From contig NZ_RZNZ01000008.1 of the NCBI RefSeq assembly GCF_008698145.1, forward strand, positions 62,001-126,000: a stretch of DNA of 64,000 bases, written 5' to 3'. The stretch comes from Bifidobacterium vespertilionis. Lineage in GTDB: Bacteria > Actinomycetota > Actinomycetes > Actinomycetales > Bifidobacteriaceae. The first letter of the stretch is position 1, and the number at the start of each line of letters is the position of its first letter. The notes below the pieces were generated by a model that made no database searches, was not told the origin of the DNA, and saw nothing but the letters and a program-made list of their open reading frames with translations. The position numbers and the translations under genes were made by a program. Positions 8,796 through 17,318 of the stretch are shown here, in pieces.

Positions 8796-10064
8796 ATGAC
8801 CCGGCGAGACGGCACAGTGGATCGTATGGAACGGCAAACGGTGAACGTCGGCAGGGTCACGGCCACAGCCATGCCATTATGCGTGCTCGCGGTCGAGGTC
8901 ATGATGCTCATGTGGGAGCGCATAATCGGCACCCCATTGGACCCGATGTACACGCTCGCCAAGCAGACCGGCGGATTCGTGCTGCTGTTGCTGGCCCTGT
9001 GCCTGTCATGCTCGGTCTTGATGTTCCGTTACCGGGTCCCGTCCGTCACATTGATGTCGCAGCTCGTCCTGACCCTAATGCTGTCCTTCTGGCATGCGGA
9101 CTCGATTCTGCTGGTCCAGCTGGTCGCGGCGTTTTACGCGTTCATGCGCACGACCGGGGAACGCCGCATGTACATCGGATCCCTCGCGACGACGTTGGCC
9201 GTGACCTTGGCGACGTTCATGTCATGGCCCGCCAGCCAGTTCCTCGGCGAATGGCCTGGCCGCATCCTCCTACTCGCCCTCGCCGGCGCGATCGCCCTGG
9301 CGCACCGCGGCATGGTTCAAGCCAGGAGAGCCACGGCCGCCGCCGGCCTGGAACACCGGCGCGCGCAGACCGCCGTCAAGCAGCGTGACGCCGCGGTGCG
9401 TCGTTCGCGCATCGCCGGACAGCTGCACGACAGCGTGGGTCACGGGTTGACCACGATCATCGCTTTATCCGAGGGATTGAGCGGTAAGACCGGCGACCCG
9501 CGCGTGGACGAGGCCCTGAAAGGCATCAACGAGATCGCACGGGAAAGCCTGGCGGACACGCGCAAGGCCGTGCGCGCACTGACTGAAACCGACACGACCG
9601 ACGAAGACCCTGCTGAACCGGGATCCCGGAGCATGCGTTCATGGGATGACATCCGTCCGATCCTCGCACATGCCCGCACGCTCGGCATCATCACCATATT
9701 CACCGAAACCGGCATCCGCGCCGACGACGAACCCCAGGCGGACCTCTGCTTCGACGTGACCCGAGAGGCCATAACCAACGCCATCCGCCACGGCAGACAC
9801 GTCACGCATCTCAACGTATCATGGAACCACCAGCCCAACGGAGTCACCGTCATCGTCCGCAACGACGGAGCCACCGGTGCGGCGCAAGCCGTCGCACCCG
9901 ATGACGGCACCGGATTGGCCGGACTGTCACGGCGCGTGCAAGACGCCGGCGGCACGTTCGCCTATGGGCCGGTCGATGGCACCGAATGGCATGTCAAAGC
10001 GGTCATTCCCCCAACCGGGAACATGACCGGGAAGCAACCGGCCGAAAGGAAGATTCAACCATGA
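8796..10064 (+). CDS. sensor histidine kinase (NarL-partner type)
   Basis: This kinase of about 420 residues has several N-terminal membrane helices, the HisKA_3 phosphoacceptor motif QLHDSVGHGL, and a C-terminal ATPase domain with EAITNAIRHG and GTGLAGLSRRV. It should phosphorylate the response regulator whose ATG overlaps its TGA (ATGA at 10061-10064). The start is uncertain: ATG 8796 and ATG 8826 are both possible and neither has a clear RBS. No extracellular domain is visible, so the signal may be sensed in the membrane or through the ABC transporter. Confidence 0.8.
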   Translation: MTRRDGTVDRMERQTVNVGRVTATAMPLCVLAVEVMMLMWERIIGTPLDPMYTLAKQTGGFVLLLLALCLSCSVLMFRYRVPSVTLMSQLVLTLMLSFWHADSILLVQLVAAFYAFMRTTGERRMYIGSLATTLAVTLATFMSWPASQFLGEWPGRILLLALAGAIALAHRGMVQARRATAAAGLEHRRAQTAVKQRDAAVRRSRIAGQLHDSVGHGLTTIIALSEGLSGKTGDPRVDEALKGINEIARESLADTRKAVRALTETDTTDEDPAEPGSRSMRSWDDIRPILAHARTLGIITIFTETGIRADDEPQADLCFDVTREAITNAIRHGRHVTHLNVSWNHQPNGVTVIVRNDGATGAAQAVAPDDGTGLAGLSRRVQDAGGTFAYGPVDGTEWHVKAVIPPTGNMTGKQPAERKIQP

Positions 10065-10744
10065 TCCGTGTGATGCTCGTAGACGACCAGAGACTGGCAC
10101 GCCTCGGTTTCCAGCTCATGCTCGACGACGTGACCGACATCACCGTCATCACCTCAGCGGAAAACGGGCAATCCGCCATCGACACACTCAACCAGTTGGA
10201 TGCCAATCACCGGCCATTGCCCGACGTGATCCTCATGGACGTGCGCATGCCCGGCATGGACGGCATCGAAGCAACCCGACACATCGCCAGACACTGGCCC
10301 ACCATCAGAACCCTCATCCTCACCACCTACGACGAAGACGACTACGCCTTCGGCGGGCTCGACGCTGGAGCCAGCGGATTCCTACTGAAAGACATAAGTA
10401 AATCACAATTAATGGAATCGATAAAAGCTGTTTTTGAAAATGGTAAAATTCTTACTCCACGAATAACAAAGAAACTAGTAGAATATCAACAAAGCAAATT
10501 CATTTTTCAAGACCAACAAAATATATTTATTGAATCATTCAAGAGTCTTACTACTAGAGAGCGTGACATATGTGCCTTAATCGCACAAGGACTCAGTAAT
10601 GAAGACATAGCAAAAAAACTATTTCTGGAAACCAAATCAGTCAAACGCTATGTTAGTCGAATTCTATCGAAACTTCATCTTTCAAACCGCACCCAAATTG
10701 CAATCAATTGGATTAAATCGGGTGTTTTTACACAACTGAAATAG
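10061..10744 (+). CDS. LuxR/NarL-type response regulator, compositionally mosaic
   Basis: The 227-residue regulator has a receiver domain (VDDQRLAR, phosphoacceptor in LMDVRMPGMDG, Lys in LLKD) and a C-terminal LuxR-type HTH (SLTTRERDICALIAQGLSNEDIA). The DNA for the receiver is GC-rich with actinobacterial codon use; from about 10388 (codon for Lys in LLKD) onward it is strongly AT-rich to the end. The protein reads as one intact regulator, so the change looks like a recombination joint rather than a broken gene. It is the best candidate to bind the TGWCATC-N4-GATGWCA palindromes near both bacteriocin loci. Confidence 0.85.
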   Translation: MIRVMLVDDQRLARLGFQLMLDDVTDITVITSAENGQSAIDTLNQLDANHRPLPDVILMDVRMPGMDGIEATRHIARHWPTIRTLILTTYDEDDYAFGGLDAGASGFLLKDISKSQLMESIKAVFENGKILTPRITKKLVEYQQSKFIFQDQQNIFIESFKSLTTRERDICALIAQGLSNEDIAKKLFLETKSVKRYVSRILSKLHLSNRTQIAINWIKSGVFTQLK

Positions 10745-10782
10745 TGACTTCAATTCAAACATAGGCCCATGTCAATATTTCA

Positions 10783-10799
10783 CACATTTATGAAATGTG
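10783..10799. terminator. weak hairpin after the response regulator
   Basis: Perfect CACATTT-ATG-AAATGTG palindrome in AT-rich DNA, about 40 bases after the regulator stop. No T-run follows, so termination is uncertain and a protein-binding site is an alternative. Confidence 0.3.
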
Positions 10800-10900
10800 C
10801 TTAACATGAAGTATCCATCTAATTACGAGTATAATTTATATACTCCTTTATAATACTATATGAACCATAGCTAATTTCTTACAGGAGTCATCTTTGTAAT

Positions 10901-12235
10901 CTATTCATCTTGAAACGATGCAAATCCTTGGTCAGCGGCATAATTTCTTAGCGCTATCTGCCATTTGCCAGCAGCAGTCCTGAAATCGGTCTTGCCGGAG
11001 AAGAACGATCCCATATTGTCGTTGTAGATGGAGCGGGCGTAGGGTTCGAAGGGCAGAAACTCCCATTTGCCGGTGACGTTCTTGGCGGCCTGGGAGAAGA
11101 CCTCGTTGTATTTCTGTCCGCCGAAGAACTCGTTGTCGCTGCCGTCGGCGTTCCTGAGCGTGGTCTTGGCGAGGAAGTCCTTCTGGTCGAGGGTCTTGGT
11201 GGTGGCGGGGAAGCTGCCGTTGGATACGCGGGCGTCGATGCCTTCGTCGTTGGTGGTGACGTATTCGACGAACTTCTTGGCGGCGTCGAGTTTGCCGTCG
11301 GGGATCTTCTTGGTGATGGCCAGTCCGCTGCCGCCGTATTCGCCGTTGATGGGCGTTCCGTCGATGGTGGGTAGGAGGGCTACGCGGAATTTGCCGGTGG
11401 CTTGGGGCACGCCCTGCAGGAGGTTGTTGGCCATCCATGCGCCGCTGATGAGGCTGGCGATGGAGCCGTCGCCCAGTGACTTCATCCAGTCGTCGGTCCA
11501 GGTCTTCGTGTGGACGTCGATGAGGTCTTCGTCGCGCATCTTCTGCCAGAGGTTCATGAACCGCTGGGCGCCCTTGTCCTTGGTGATATTGATGGTCAGT
11601 TTGTCGTCGTTGAGTTTGTAGGCGTGGCCGCCCATGGCCCACATCATCGCGTTGAACAGGCCGGCGTCGCCGGAGTCGGAGGTGATGTAGGAGCCGGTGG
11701 CGCGGATCTTCTTCGCGTCTTCGTAGAACTCGTCCCAGGTGGTCGGTGGTTGGCCGATACCGGCCTTGTCGAACACGTCCTTGTTGTAGAAGTAGGCCAT
11801 GGGGCCCGAGTCGGCAGGCATCGCGTACAGGCCGCCGTTGATGTTCACGGAGTTCCATGTGCCGGGAGTGAACGTGTCCTTGAACTTGACGGTGTCGTAG
11901 ACCTTGCTCAGATCCATGAGCGTGTCCGAGTGCACGAACTGCGGGATGGCGAGGTATTCGATCAGGGTGACGTCGGGCAGGCCATTGCCGGCCTGGGCCG
12001 CGTTGTTGAGCGCGGTGTAGGTCTCCTCGGTGCTGCCGACGTTGCTCACCTTCACCGTGATGTCGGGGTTGGCCTTCATGAAGTTTTTGGCGGCGCGATC
12101 GATGCTGGCGTCCCACGACCATACCGTCAGTTCGGTCTTGCCCGAGCTTGTTGTCGTGTTGCCGCATCCCGCGAGAGGGATGAGCAGCGCTCCGATGGCG
12201 GCCGTGGCGATGGCTGCGCGTGTGGTGTTGTTCAT
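10901..12235 (-). CDS. sugar ABC transporter solute-binding lipoprotein
   Basis: The 444-residue protein has a signal peptide and lipobox (LIPLAGC) and the fold of carbohydrate-binding family 1 extracellular proteins (TELTVWSWDASIDRAAKNF, then PADSGPMAYFYNKDVFDKAG). It would bind a sugar or oligosaccharide outside the cell. The start at 12235 is chosen because GGAAAGAAG precedes it and the signal peptide then begins correctly. No permease genes accompany it on this strand, so it may share the permeases at 16383 and 17318. It is divergent from the ROK repressor, and a TCGAACA motif lies in the shared promoter region. Confidence 0.85.
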   Translation of the reverse strand: MNNTTRAAIATAAIGALLIPLAGCGNTTTSSGKTELTVWSWDASIDRAAKNFMKANPDITVKVSNVGSTEETYTALNNAAQAGNGLPDVTLIEYLAIPQFVHSDTLMDLSKVYDTVKFKDTFTPGTWNSVNINGGLYAMPADSGPMAYFYNKDVFDKAGIGQPPTTWDEFYEDAKKIRATGSYITSDSGDAGLFNAMMWAMGGHAYKLNDDKLTINITKDKGAQRFMNLWQKMRDEDLIDVHTKTWTDDWMKSLGDGSIASLISGAWMANNLLQGVPQATGKFRVALLPTIDGTPINGEYGGSGLAITKKIPDGKLDAAKKFVEYVTTNDEGIDARVSNGSFPATTKTLDQKDFLAKTTLRNADGSDNEFFGGQKYNEVFSQAAKNVTGKWEFLPFEPYARSIYNDNMGSFFSGKTDFRTAAGKWQIALRNYAADQGFASFQDE

Positions 12236-12296
12236 GTTGGTCTTCTTTCCGTGCTCGACCATCTTTGGCCGTATGTCGCAACTATTTTGTTTGGAT

Positions 12297-12309
12297 GTCG
12301 AACATGATT
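12297..12309 (+). promoter_or_regulatory. candidate ROK operator copy 1 (GTCGAACATGATT)
   Basis: One of three related motifs found at promoters of this locus, here between the divergent solute-binding gene and the ROK repressor. The other copies are at 13661 and 14744. The reading as a repressor site rests on repetition and position only. Confidence 0.4.
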
Positions 12310-12469
12310 ATGTACAAAGATGGGAAACTTGTCAAAGTGCCGGGGTTTTCATATTGTCAGTCCCCTGATGGGTGTTATCCTGAAAGCCGTTCGAGGATGA
12401 CGCCGGGATGTCCGTCCCGATAATGTGATTCCGCATTTTCCGCAATCGTCTCACCCGAGGAGGGCTCCC

Positions 12470-13588
12470 ATGTACGCTAAATCCAATCCCAGCGATGCAA
12501 GGGCCAACAACCGCAGACTGCTGTTCCGGCTACTGTTTCCCGACCGGCAGCTGTCGCGCGCCGACCTGTGTAAGGAGACGGGGCTTTCCCGCGCCACCGC
12601 TACGGATGTGACCGGCGAGATGATCGACGACGGCCTGCTGAGGGAACTGGGGTCGGGCAGGCGCGACGGCCGGGGCAAGCCGGGCACCCTGCTGGCCATC
12701 GACGCGGACGTGCTTCGTCTGGTATGCGTCGATCTGTCCCGCCCGTATGTGATGACCGGCGCCGTGATGGACCTGCGGGCCAGAATCGTGGAGCGCCGCG
12801 AACGCGTGCTCGATGATGGCGACCGGGTCGATCTCGACGATGTGCTCTCGCTTGTGGGCCAGATGATCCGGCTTGCCGGTTCGGGGCTCGTCGGCATCGG
12901 CGTGGCCGTCCCCGGCGTGGTTTCCGGCGCGGGGAGGGTGATCTCCAGTTCCAATCTCGGCTGGGATGACGTGGAGCTTCGCGACATGCTCGAAGGCGAG
13001 TTCTCGTTGCCGGTCCGAGTGGACAACGACGCGAACGCGGCTCTGCTCGCCGACCGCTTCCTCGGGCACGGCAATCCCAACTGTCTGCTCGTGCAGATCA
13101 CTCGGGGCATCGGCGCGTCGGTGCTGCTGAACGACGAGTTCGTGGAGGGCGATGACCATGCGGCCGGCGAAATCGGCCATGTCGTGATCGATCCCGCCGG
13201 CCCTGCGTGCACCTGCGGCAAGCGCGGCTGTCTGGAGACCTATGTATCGGCCATCGCGTTGCGCGACCGCATCCGCCGGAATCCCGAGCGGCGCGCGGAC
13301 ATCCTGGCCGAGGCCGGCGCAAGGCTCGGCAGCGCGCTGGCCATGCCGGCGAGCCTGCTGAACCTTCACGACATCGCCGTCTACGGGCCTCCCGACATCG
13401 TCGGCGAGACGCTGCTCGGCGCATGCGGCGAAACCGTCAACTCCTTGTCGCGGAACGACTACCAGAGCAACATACGGGTGCGCCGGTGCGAGCTCGGCGA
13501 CGACGCCACCCTGCGGGGGCAGGCGGTCTCGGTTCTGCGCGAGATCGTGGGCAGGCGCGGGCTGTCCGCGGCGGCGGCCTCGTCCTGA
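12470..13588 (+). CDS. ROK-family transcriptional repressor
   Basis: The 372-residue protein has an N-terminal winged HTH (LFPDRQLSRADLCKETGLSRATATDVTGEM) and a ROK sugar-binding domain with DNDANAALLADR and the zinc motif CTCGKRGCLE. The kinase-type glycine-rich entry is missing, as expected for a NagC/XylR-type regulator. The start at 12470 follows GAGGAGGG. It probably represses the surrounding uptake and hexosaminidase genes, with GlcNAc or a related sugar as inducer. That ligand is inferred from the GH20 gene. Confidence 0.85.
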   Translation: MYAKSNPSDARANNRRLLFRLLFPDRQLSRADLCKETGLSRATATDVTGEMIDDGLLRELGSGRRDGRGKPGTLLAIDADVLRLVCVDLSRPYVMTGAVMDLRARIVERRERVLDDGDRVDLDDVLSLVGQMIRLAGSGLVGIGVAVPGVVSGAGRVISSSNLGWDDVELRDMLEGEFSLPVRVDNDANAALLADRFLGHGNPNCLLVQITRGIGASVLLNDEFVEGDDHAAGEIGHVVIDPAGPACTCGKRGCLETYVSAIALRDRIRRNPERRADILAEAGARLGSALAMPASLLNLHDIAVYGPPDIVGETLLGACGETVNSLSRNDYQSNIRVRRCELGDDATLRGQAVSVLREIVGRRGLSAAAASS

Positions 13589-13660
13589 TGGATGCGGCCG
13601 CCGTCGCAGGGCGCGCATGTCGTGGTGTATCATCGCTTCCCGAATCCAATATGTAAGGAT

Positions 13661-13673
13661 TTCGAACATAATG
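13661..13673 (+). promoter_or_regulatory. candidate ROK operator copy 2 (TTCGAACATAATG)
   Basis: Related to the motifs at 12297 and 14744, upstream of the ROK kinase. It overlaps an imperfect dyad (CGAATCC...GGATTTCG, about 13650-13664). Confidence 0.4.
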
Positions 13674-13719
13674 ATCGGCGGACGAAAGAGAAGTCCGTCC
13701 AACGGGAACGGAGATTGCC

Positions 13720-14649
13720 ATGATGATGAACGGCGGCGGCGCGACGGAAATAGAGAACCTGCGCGTCGGAGTGGATGTCGGGGGAACGAAGATCGAGGCG
13801 GTGCTGACCGACGCGGCCGGCGCCATCCTCGCGTCCGGACGCAGGACGGCCCGAAAGGGCGGCAATGAGGTCGTGGAGGACGTGGCCGCCATCGTGCGGC
13901 AGGTGGCCGGCATGAGGTTCGGTGATGTGAGATCGGTGGGCATCGGCATCCCGGGGTTGGTCCACCGAGACACCGGGCAGGTGGAGAACGTGGTCAATCT
14001 CGGAATCGAGAAACTGGAGCTCGGGGGCCGCGCGTCCGGCGTGCTCGGTCTGCCCGTGTGGGTGGACAACGACGTGAACGCCGCCGCGCTGGGAGCCTAT
14101 GGGACGCTTCCCGAACGGCTCCGTCAGGGAAGGATGGCGTTCGTCAACCTGGGGACGGGGCTGGCGGCCGGATTCGTCCGCGCCGGTCTCGTCGAACGCG
14201 GCGACACGGGCGCCCTCGGGGAGATCGGCCACCTTCCGGTGGATTCCAACCGCGTGGCATGCAAATGCGGCCAACGCGGATGTCTGGAGACCGCATGCTC
14301 GGGAGGGGCTCTGCGACGCATGTGGCCCATGGCGGATCCTCCGCTGCCCGACATCCTCGCGAAGGCCGCAGGAGGCGATGCCGAAGCCGGGCGGGTTCTC
14401 GGCATCCTGCTGCATGCCCTCGCCGACGTCGTGCAGATCGTCGCCCAGGGCGAGGACCCTTCGGTCATCGTCATCGGGGGCGGCGTCTCGCGCGTCGGCT
14501 CCCCGTTGCTTGACGCATTGCGCGGGGAACTGCGCAGGCGGGAATCCTCCAGCGGTTTCATCGCGGGTCTGCGCCTGACGGAACGTCTGCGGCTCGCCGA
14601 CCCGTCGATTCCGATCGGCGCGCTCGGTGCATCCCTCATCGCCTGCTGA
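13720..14649 (+). CDS. ROK-family sugar kinase
   Basis: The 309-residue protein has the ATP-binding entry GVDVGGTKIEAVLTD, the catalytic block DNDVNAAALGAYG, and the ROK zinc motif CKCGQRGCLE after GEIGH. It should phosphorylate a hexose or N-acetylhexosamine in the cytoplasm. The neighbouring GH20 enzyme makes GlcNAc a likely substrate, but glucose cannot be excluded from sequence alone. It lies between the ROK repressor and the solute-binding gene, all on the same strand. Confidence 0.85.
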   Translation: MMMNGGGATEIENLRVGVDVGGTKIEAVLTDAAGAILASGRRTARKGGNEVVEDVAAIVRQVAGMRFGDVRSVGIGIPGLVHRDTGQVENVVNLGIEKLELGGRASGVLGLPVWVDNDVNAAALGAYGTLPERLRQGRMAFVNLGTGLAAGFVRAGLVERGDTGALGEIGHLPVDSNRVACKCGQRGCLETACSGGALRRMWPMADPPLPDILAKAAGGDAEAGRVLGILLHALADVVQIVAQGEDPSVIVIGGGVSRVGSPLLDALRGELRRRESSSGFIAGLRLTERLRLADPSIPIGALGASLIAC

Positions 14650-14743
14650 CCGCACTTCCCGATGCAACGCCCCCCTTCGGCGCGTCGGGCCGAATGCCGC
14701 GCGTTCCGTCAGGTTTCGCCAAGCAAGGCCGTAGCATGCCCCT

Positions 14744-14756
14744 TATTTTGTTCGAC
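14744..14756 (-). promoter_or_regulatory. candidate ROK operator copy 3
   Basis: The minus-strand reading is GTCGAACAAAATA, sharing TCGAACA plus an A-rich tail with the copies at 12297 and 13661. It lies upstream of the solute-binding gene at 15062. Confidence 0.4.
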
Positions 14757-14906
14757 TGACTTGCAAAAAAGATAAAGGCGTCATATCCTTGGCTATCAAG
14801 GAGGTTGAAACCAACTAAGGGAATTAAGCAAGGATGACTAACAAAATTCTGGTCATTCATGCCGTGATGTCATGTCGAGGAACGATGTGACATCACGTTC
14901 CCAGGC

Positions 14907-14942
14907 GCTGTTTCGGGCGCCGGCGACGGCGTCCGAAACAGC
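14907..14942 (+). other. strong leader hairpin
   Basis: Arms at 14907-14922 and 14927-14942 pair over 16 positions with one G-T pair and a GCGA loop. No T-run follows. It could stabilise or attenuate the message of the ABC operon. Confidence 0.45.
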
Positions 14943-15061
14943 ATCGTCCACGCATGGCAGCGCGGGCGGATACGGACCCGGGACCGTCGTGCGCAGCGGC
15001 ACGTCGCGCCATTCCTCCGAACGGCGGCGTCGGGCAGGCATTCCAGGAAAAGGAAACCACC

Positions 15062-16372
15062 ATGAGAACGAAGAGGATTTCCGCGGCCATCGCCTTGGCG
15101 GCCGCGTCAGCGCTCACCCTGTCGGGATGCTCGATGGGAGCCCCGTCCGGCGGATCGCAGCAGGATGCGTCCGCGGGCGGCAAGCTGACGGTGTGGATCA
15201 TGCAGGGCGACCAGAGCGAGGACACCATCAAGGCGATCAACGAGCGGTTCACCAAGGAGACGGGCGTCAAGGTCGATGTGCAGACCCAGGTGTGGGCCGA
15301 CATCAACACGAAGGTGACGACCGCGCTGTCCACGGACACGCCGCCGGACGTTATCGATCTGGGCAACACGCAGGTCGCCGGGTTCGCCGTGAGCGGCGGC
15401 CTGCTGGATCTGACGGACAAGGCCGACGATATGAGGCAGGGGCACACCTGGCTGTCCGGTCTTGAGGAGCCCGCCACCATCGACGGCAGACTGTACGGCA
15501 TCCCCGCGCTGGGGGCCGCCGGCGCCGTGATCTACAACAAGAAGATGTGGTCCGCGGCCGGAATCGACAATCCGCCGAGCACGTACGAGGAGCTTGAAGC
15601 CGACCTGCAGAAGCTCCGGGACGCGAACACCGACAAGGACTTCTCCCCGTTCTACATGCCCGGCCGCGATTGGAAGTCGGCGGCACGGTGGATCTGGGAT
15701 GCCGGCGGCGACTTCGCCGAGCAGCAGTCGGACGGAACCTGGAAGAGCACCCTGTCGAGCGACAATTCGCTCAAGGGCATCGACCAATGGCTGGAATTCC
15801 AGCACAAGTGGTCCTCCGAGGCGTCCCGTTCGCTGGATACCGGCAACCCCGACTTCAGCCAGCTGCTGGCCGAAGGCAAGACCGGCGCGATCCTGAACAA
15901 CAGCGCCGGCATCCGCACCATCCAGCAGTACAACCCCGACCTCACGACCGACGATCTGGGATCGTTCCCCATGCCCGGCGCCAGCGGCAAGCTCCAGCCG
16001 GCGATGATGGCCGGCTCGGTATGGGGCGTCGCCCAGAAGAGCAAGCGTCAGGAGCTGGCGCTCAAGTGGATCAAGATCGCCGCGAGCCCCGAGATCCAGA
16101 AGGACTACGTGTTCGCCAAGGACGGGTGGATGCCCAACTACGTCGAAGGCCTCGACGAGGTCATGAAGTCCGCGGACTTCCCGTCCTACCTGACCGGCTT
16201 CTTCGAGTCGGCGAAGAACACCAAGGCCACGCCGGCGTCACCGCAATGGCTGACCATCGAGAACGACAGCTCCCTGAACTGCTTCGGCGACATCGCCACC
16301 GGCGCCACCACGGCCAAGGCCGCGGCCAAGTCGTTCGACGAGCATGCGGACTCCCTGTACGCGAAGAAGTAG
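15062..16372 (+). CDS. sugar ABC transporter solute-binding lipoprotein
   Basis: The 436-residue protein has a signal peptide with lipobox (LTLSGC) and family 1 features (KLTVWIMQGDQSEDTIKAI, then AAGAVIYNKKMWSAAGID). The start at 15062 follows AAAGGAAA. It is directly followed by two permease genes with a gap of ten bases, so it is the dedicated binding protein of this importer. With the GH20 enzyme it probably delivers a GlcNAc-containing glycan or disaccharide. No ATPase gene is linked; bifidobacterial carbohydrate importers often share an MsmK-type ATPase encoded elsewhere. Confidence 0.88.
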   Translation: MRTKRISAAIALAAASALTLSGCSMGAPSGGSQQDASAGGKLTVWIMQGDQSEDTIKAINERFTKETGVKVDVQTQVWADINTKVTTALSTDTPPDVIDLGNTQVAGFAVSGGLLDLTDKADDMRQGHTWLSGLEEPATIDGRLYGIPALGAAGAVIYNKKMWSAAGIDNPPSTYEELEADLQKLRDANTDKDFSPFYMPGRDWKSAARWIWDAGGDFAEQQSDGTWKSTLSSDNSLKGIDQWLEFQHKWSSEASRSLDTGNPDFSQLLAEGKTGAILNNSAGIRTIQQYNPDLTTDDLGSFPMPGASGKLQPAMMAGSVWGVAQKSKRQELALKWIKIAASPEIQKDYVFAKDGWMPNYVEGLDEVMKSADFPSYLTGFFESAKNTKATPASPQWLTIENDSSLNCFGDIATGATTAKAAAKSFDEHADSLYAKK

Positions 16373-16382
16373 GGGAAGCGTG

Positions 16383-17318
16383 ATGAGCAATGCGCAATCG
16401 ACGGCTGCCGCCGTCCCCGTGGTGAAGCGGCGTCGCAATCTGACGCCCCTGTGGCTCCTGACACCCGCCGGCGTGATCATCATCGCGCTGGTCGTGGTGC
16501 CGTTGATCTTCCTGGTCTTCACGTCGTTCACGGACTTCAACCAGAAGACCCTGTTCACGGGCTCGTTCAACATCGTCGGGTTCGACCAGTACGAGAACGT
16601 GCTGACCGACCCGGAGTTCTACAAGTCGCTGGCCCGCACGTTCGGGTTCGCTGCCGCCCTCGTGGCCGGCAGCGTGCTGATCGGCATGGGCGTGGCCCAG
16701 CTGATGACCAAGCTGGGGCCGGTGATGCGCTGGCTGGTCACGTTCGTGCTGATCTTCGCGTGGGCCATGCCGAACGTCGCCTCGTCGGTGGTATGGAAGT
16801 GGCTGTTCCAGCCGGGGTACGGCGTGGTCAACTGGCTACTGACCCAGACCCATTTGTTCGGGGACGTGACGAACCTGTCGTGGACCGACAACACGTGGCT
16901 CGCGTTCCTGGAGATCTGGCTGCTGGTCGTCTGGCAGGCCGTCCCGTACATCGCGATCAACCTGTACGCGGCGACCACGCAGGTGGACAAGTCCTGCCTT
17001 GAGGCGGCCCAGCTGGACGGCTGCTCGAAGCTGCGCTGCTACTGGCAGATCACCGTGCCGCTGATCAAGCCGAGCCTGATGGTCATCACGATGCTGTCGG
17101 TGATCTGGGACTTCAACGTGTTCAACCAGATCTGGCTCGTCTCCCAGGGAGGCCCCCGCGAGACGACCGCGACGATCGGCATCTTCACCTACAAGAAGGC
17201 GTTCGTGTCGTTCGACATCGGCACCGGCGCCGCCGCGAGCGTGCTGGTCACGCTCATCCTGCTCGCCCTGACGAGCGTGTACATCCGATACCTGCTCAAA
17301 TCCGGGGAGGACCTGTGA
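16383..17318 (+). CDS. sugar ABC transporter permease (MalF/UgpA type)
   Basis: The 311-residue protein has six hydrophobic helices and the EAA-type coupling loop (EAAQLDGCSKLRCYWQITVPLIKPS). It forms the channel with the next gene. Its TGA overlaps the ATG of the next permease by one base, which suggests translational coupling. Confidence 0.88.
   Translation: MSNAQSTAAAVPVVKRRRNLTPLWLLTPAGVIIIALVVVPLIFLVFTSFTDFNQKTLFTGSFNIVGFDQYENVLTDPEFYKSLARTFGFAAALVAGSVLIGMGVAQLMTKLGPVMRWLVTFVLIFAWAMPNVASSVVWKWLFQPGYGVVNWLLTQTHLFGDVTNLSWTDNTWLAFLEIWLLVVWQAVPYIAINLYAATTQVDKSCLEAAQLDGCSKLRCYWQITVPLIKPSLMVITMLSVIWDFNVFNQIWLVSQGGPRETTATIGIFTYKKAFVSFDIGTGAAASVLVTLILLALTSVYIRYLLKSGEDL

Larger units (their letters stand above)
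14650..15061 (+). promoter_or_regulatory. leader region of the sugar ABC operon
   Basis: No gene is seen in this 412-base stretch. It holds a candidate ROK operator at 14744-14756 and a strong dyad at 14907-14942. It ends in the RBS (AAAGGAAA) of the solute-binding gene. The long leader with a hairpin after the operator suggests a second level of control. Confidence 0.5.

Noticed and set aside
10932..12281. Long frame overlapping the solute-binding gene
   Set aside because: Shifted frame on the same strand with Arg/His-rich low-complexity sequence. The solute-binding frame has signal peptide and family motifs.
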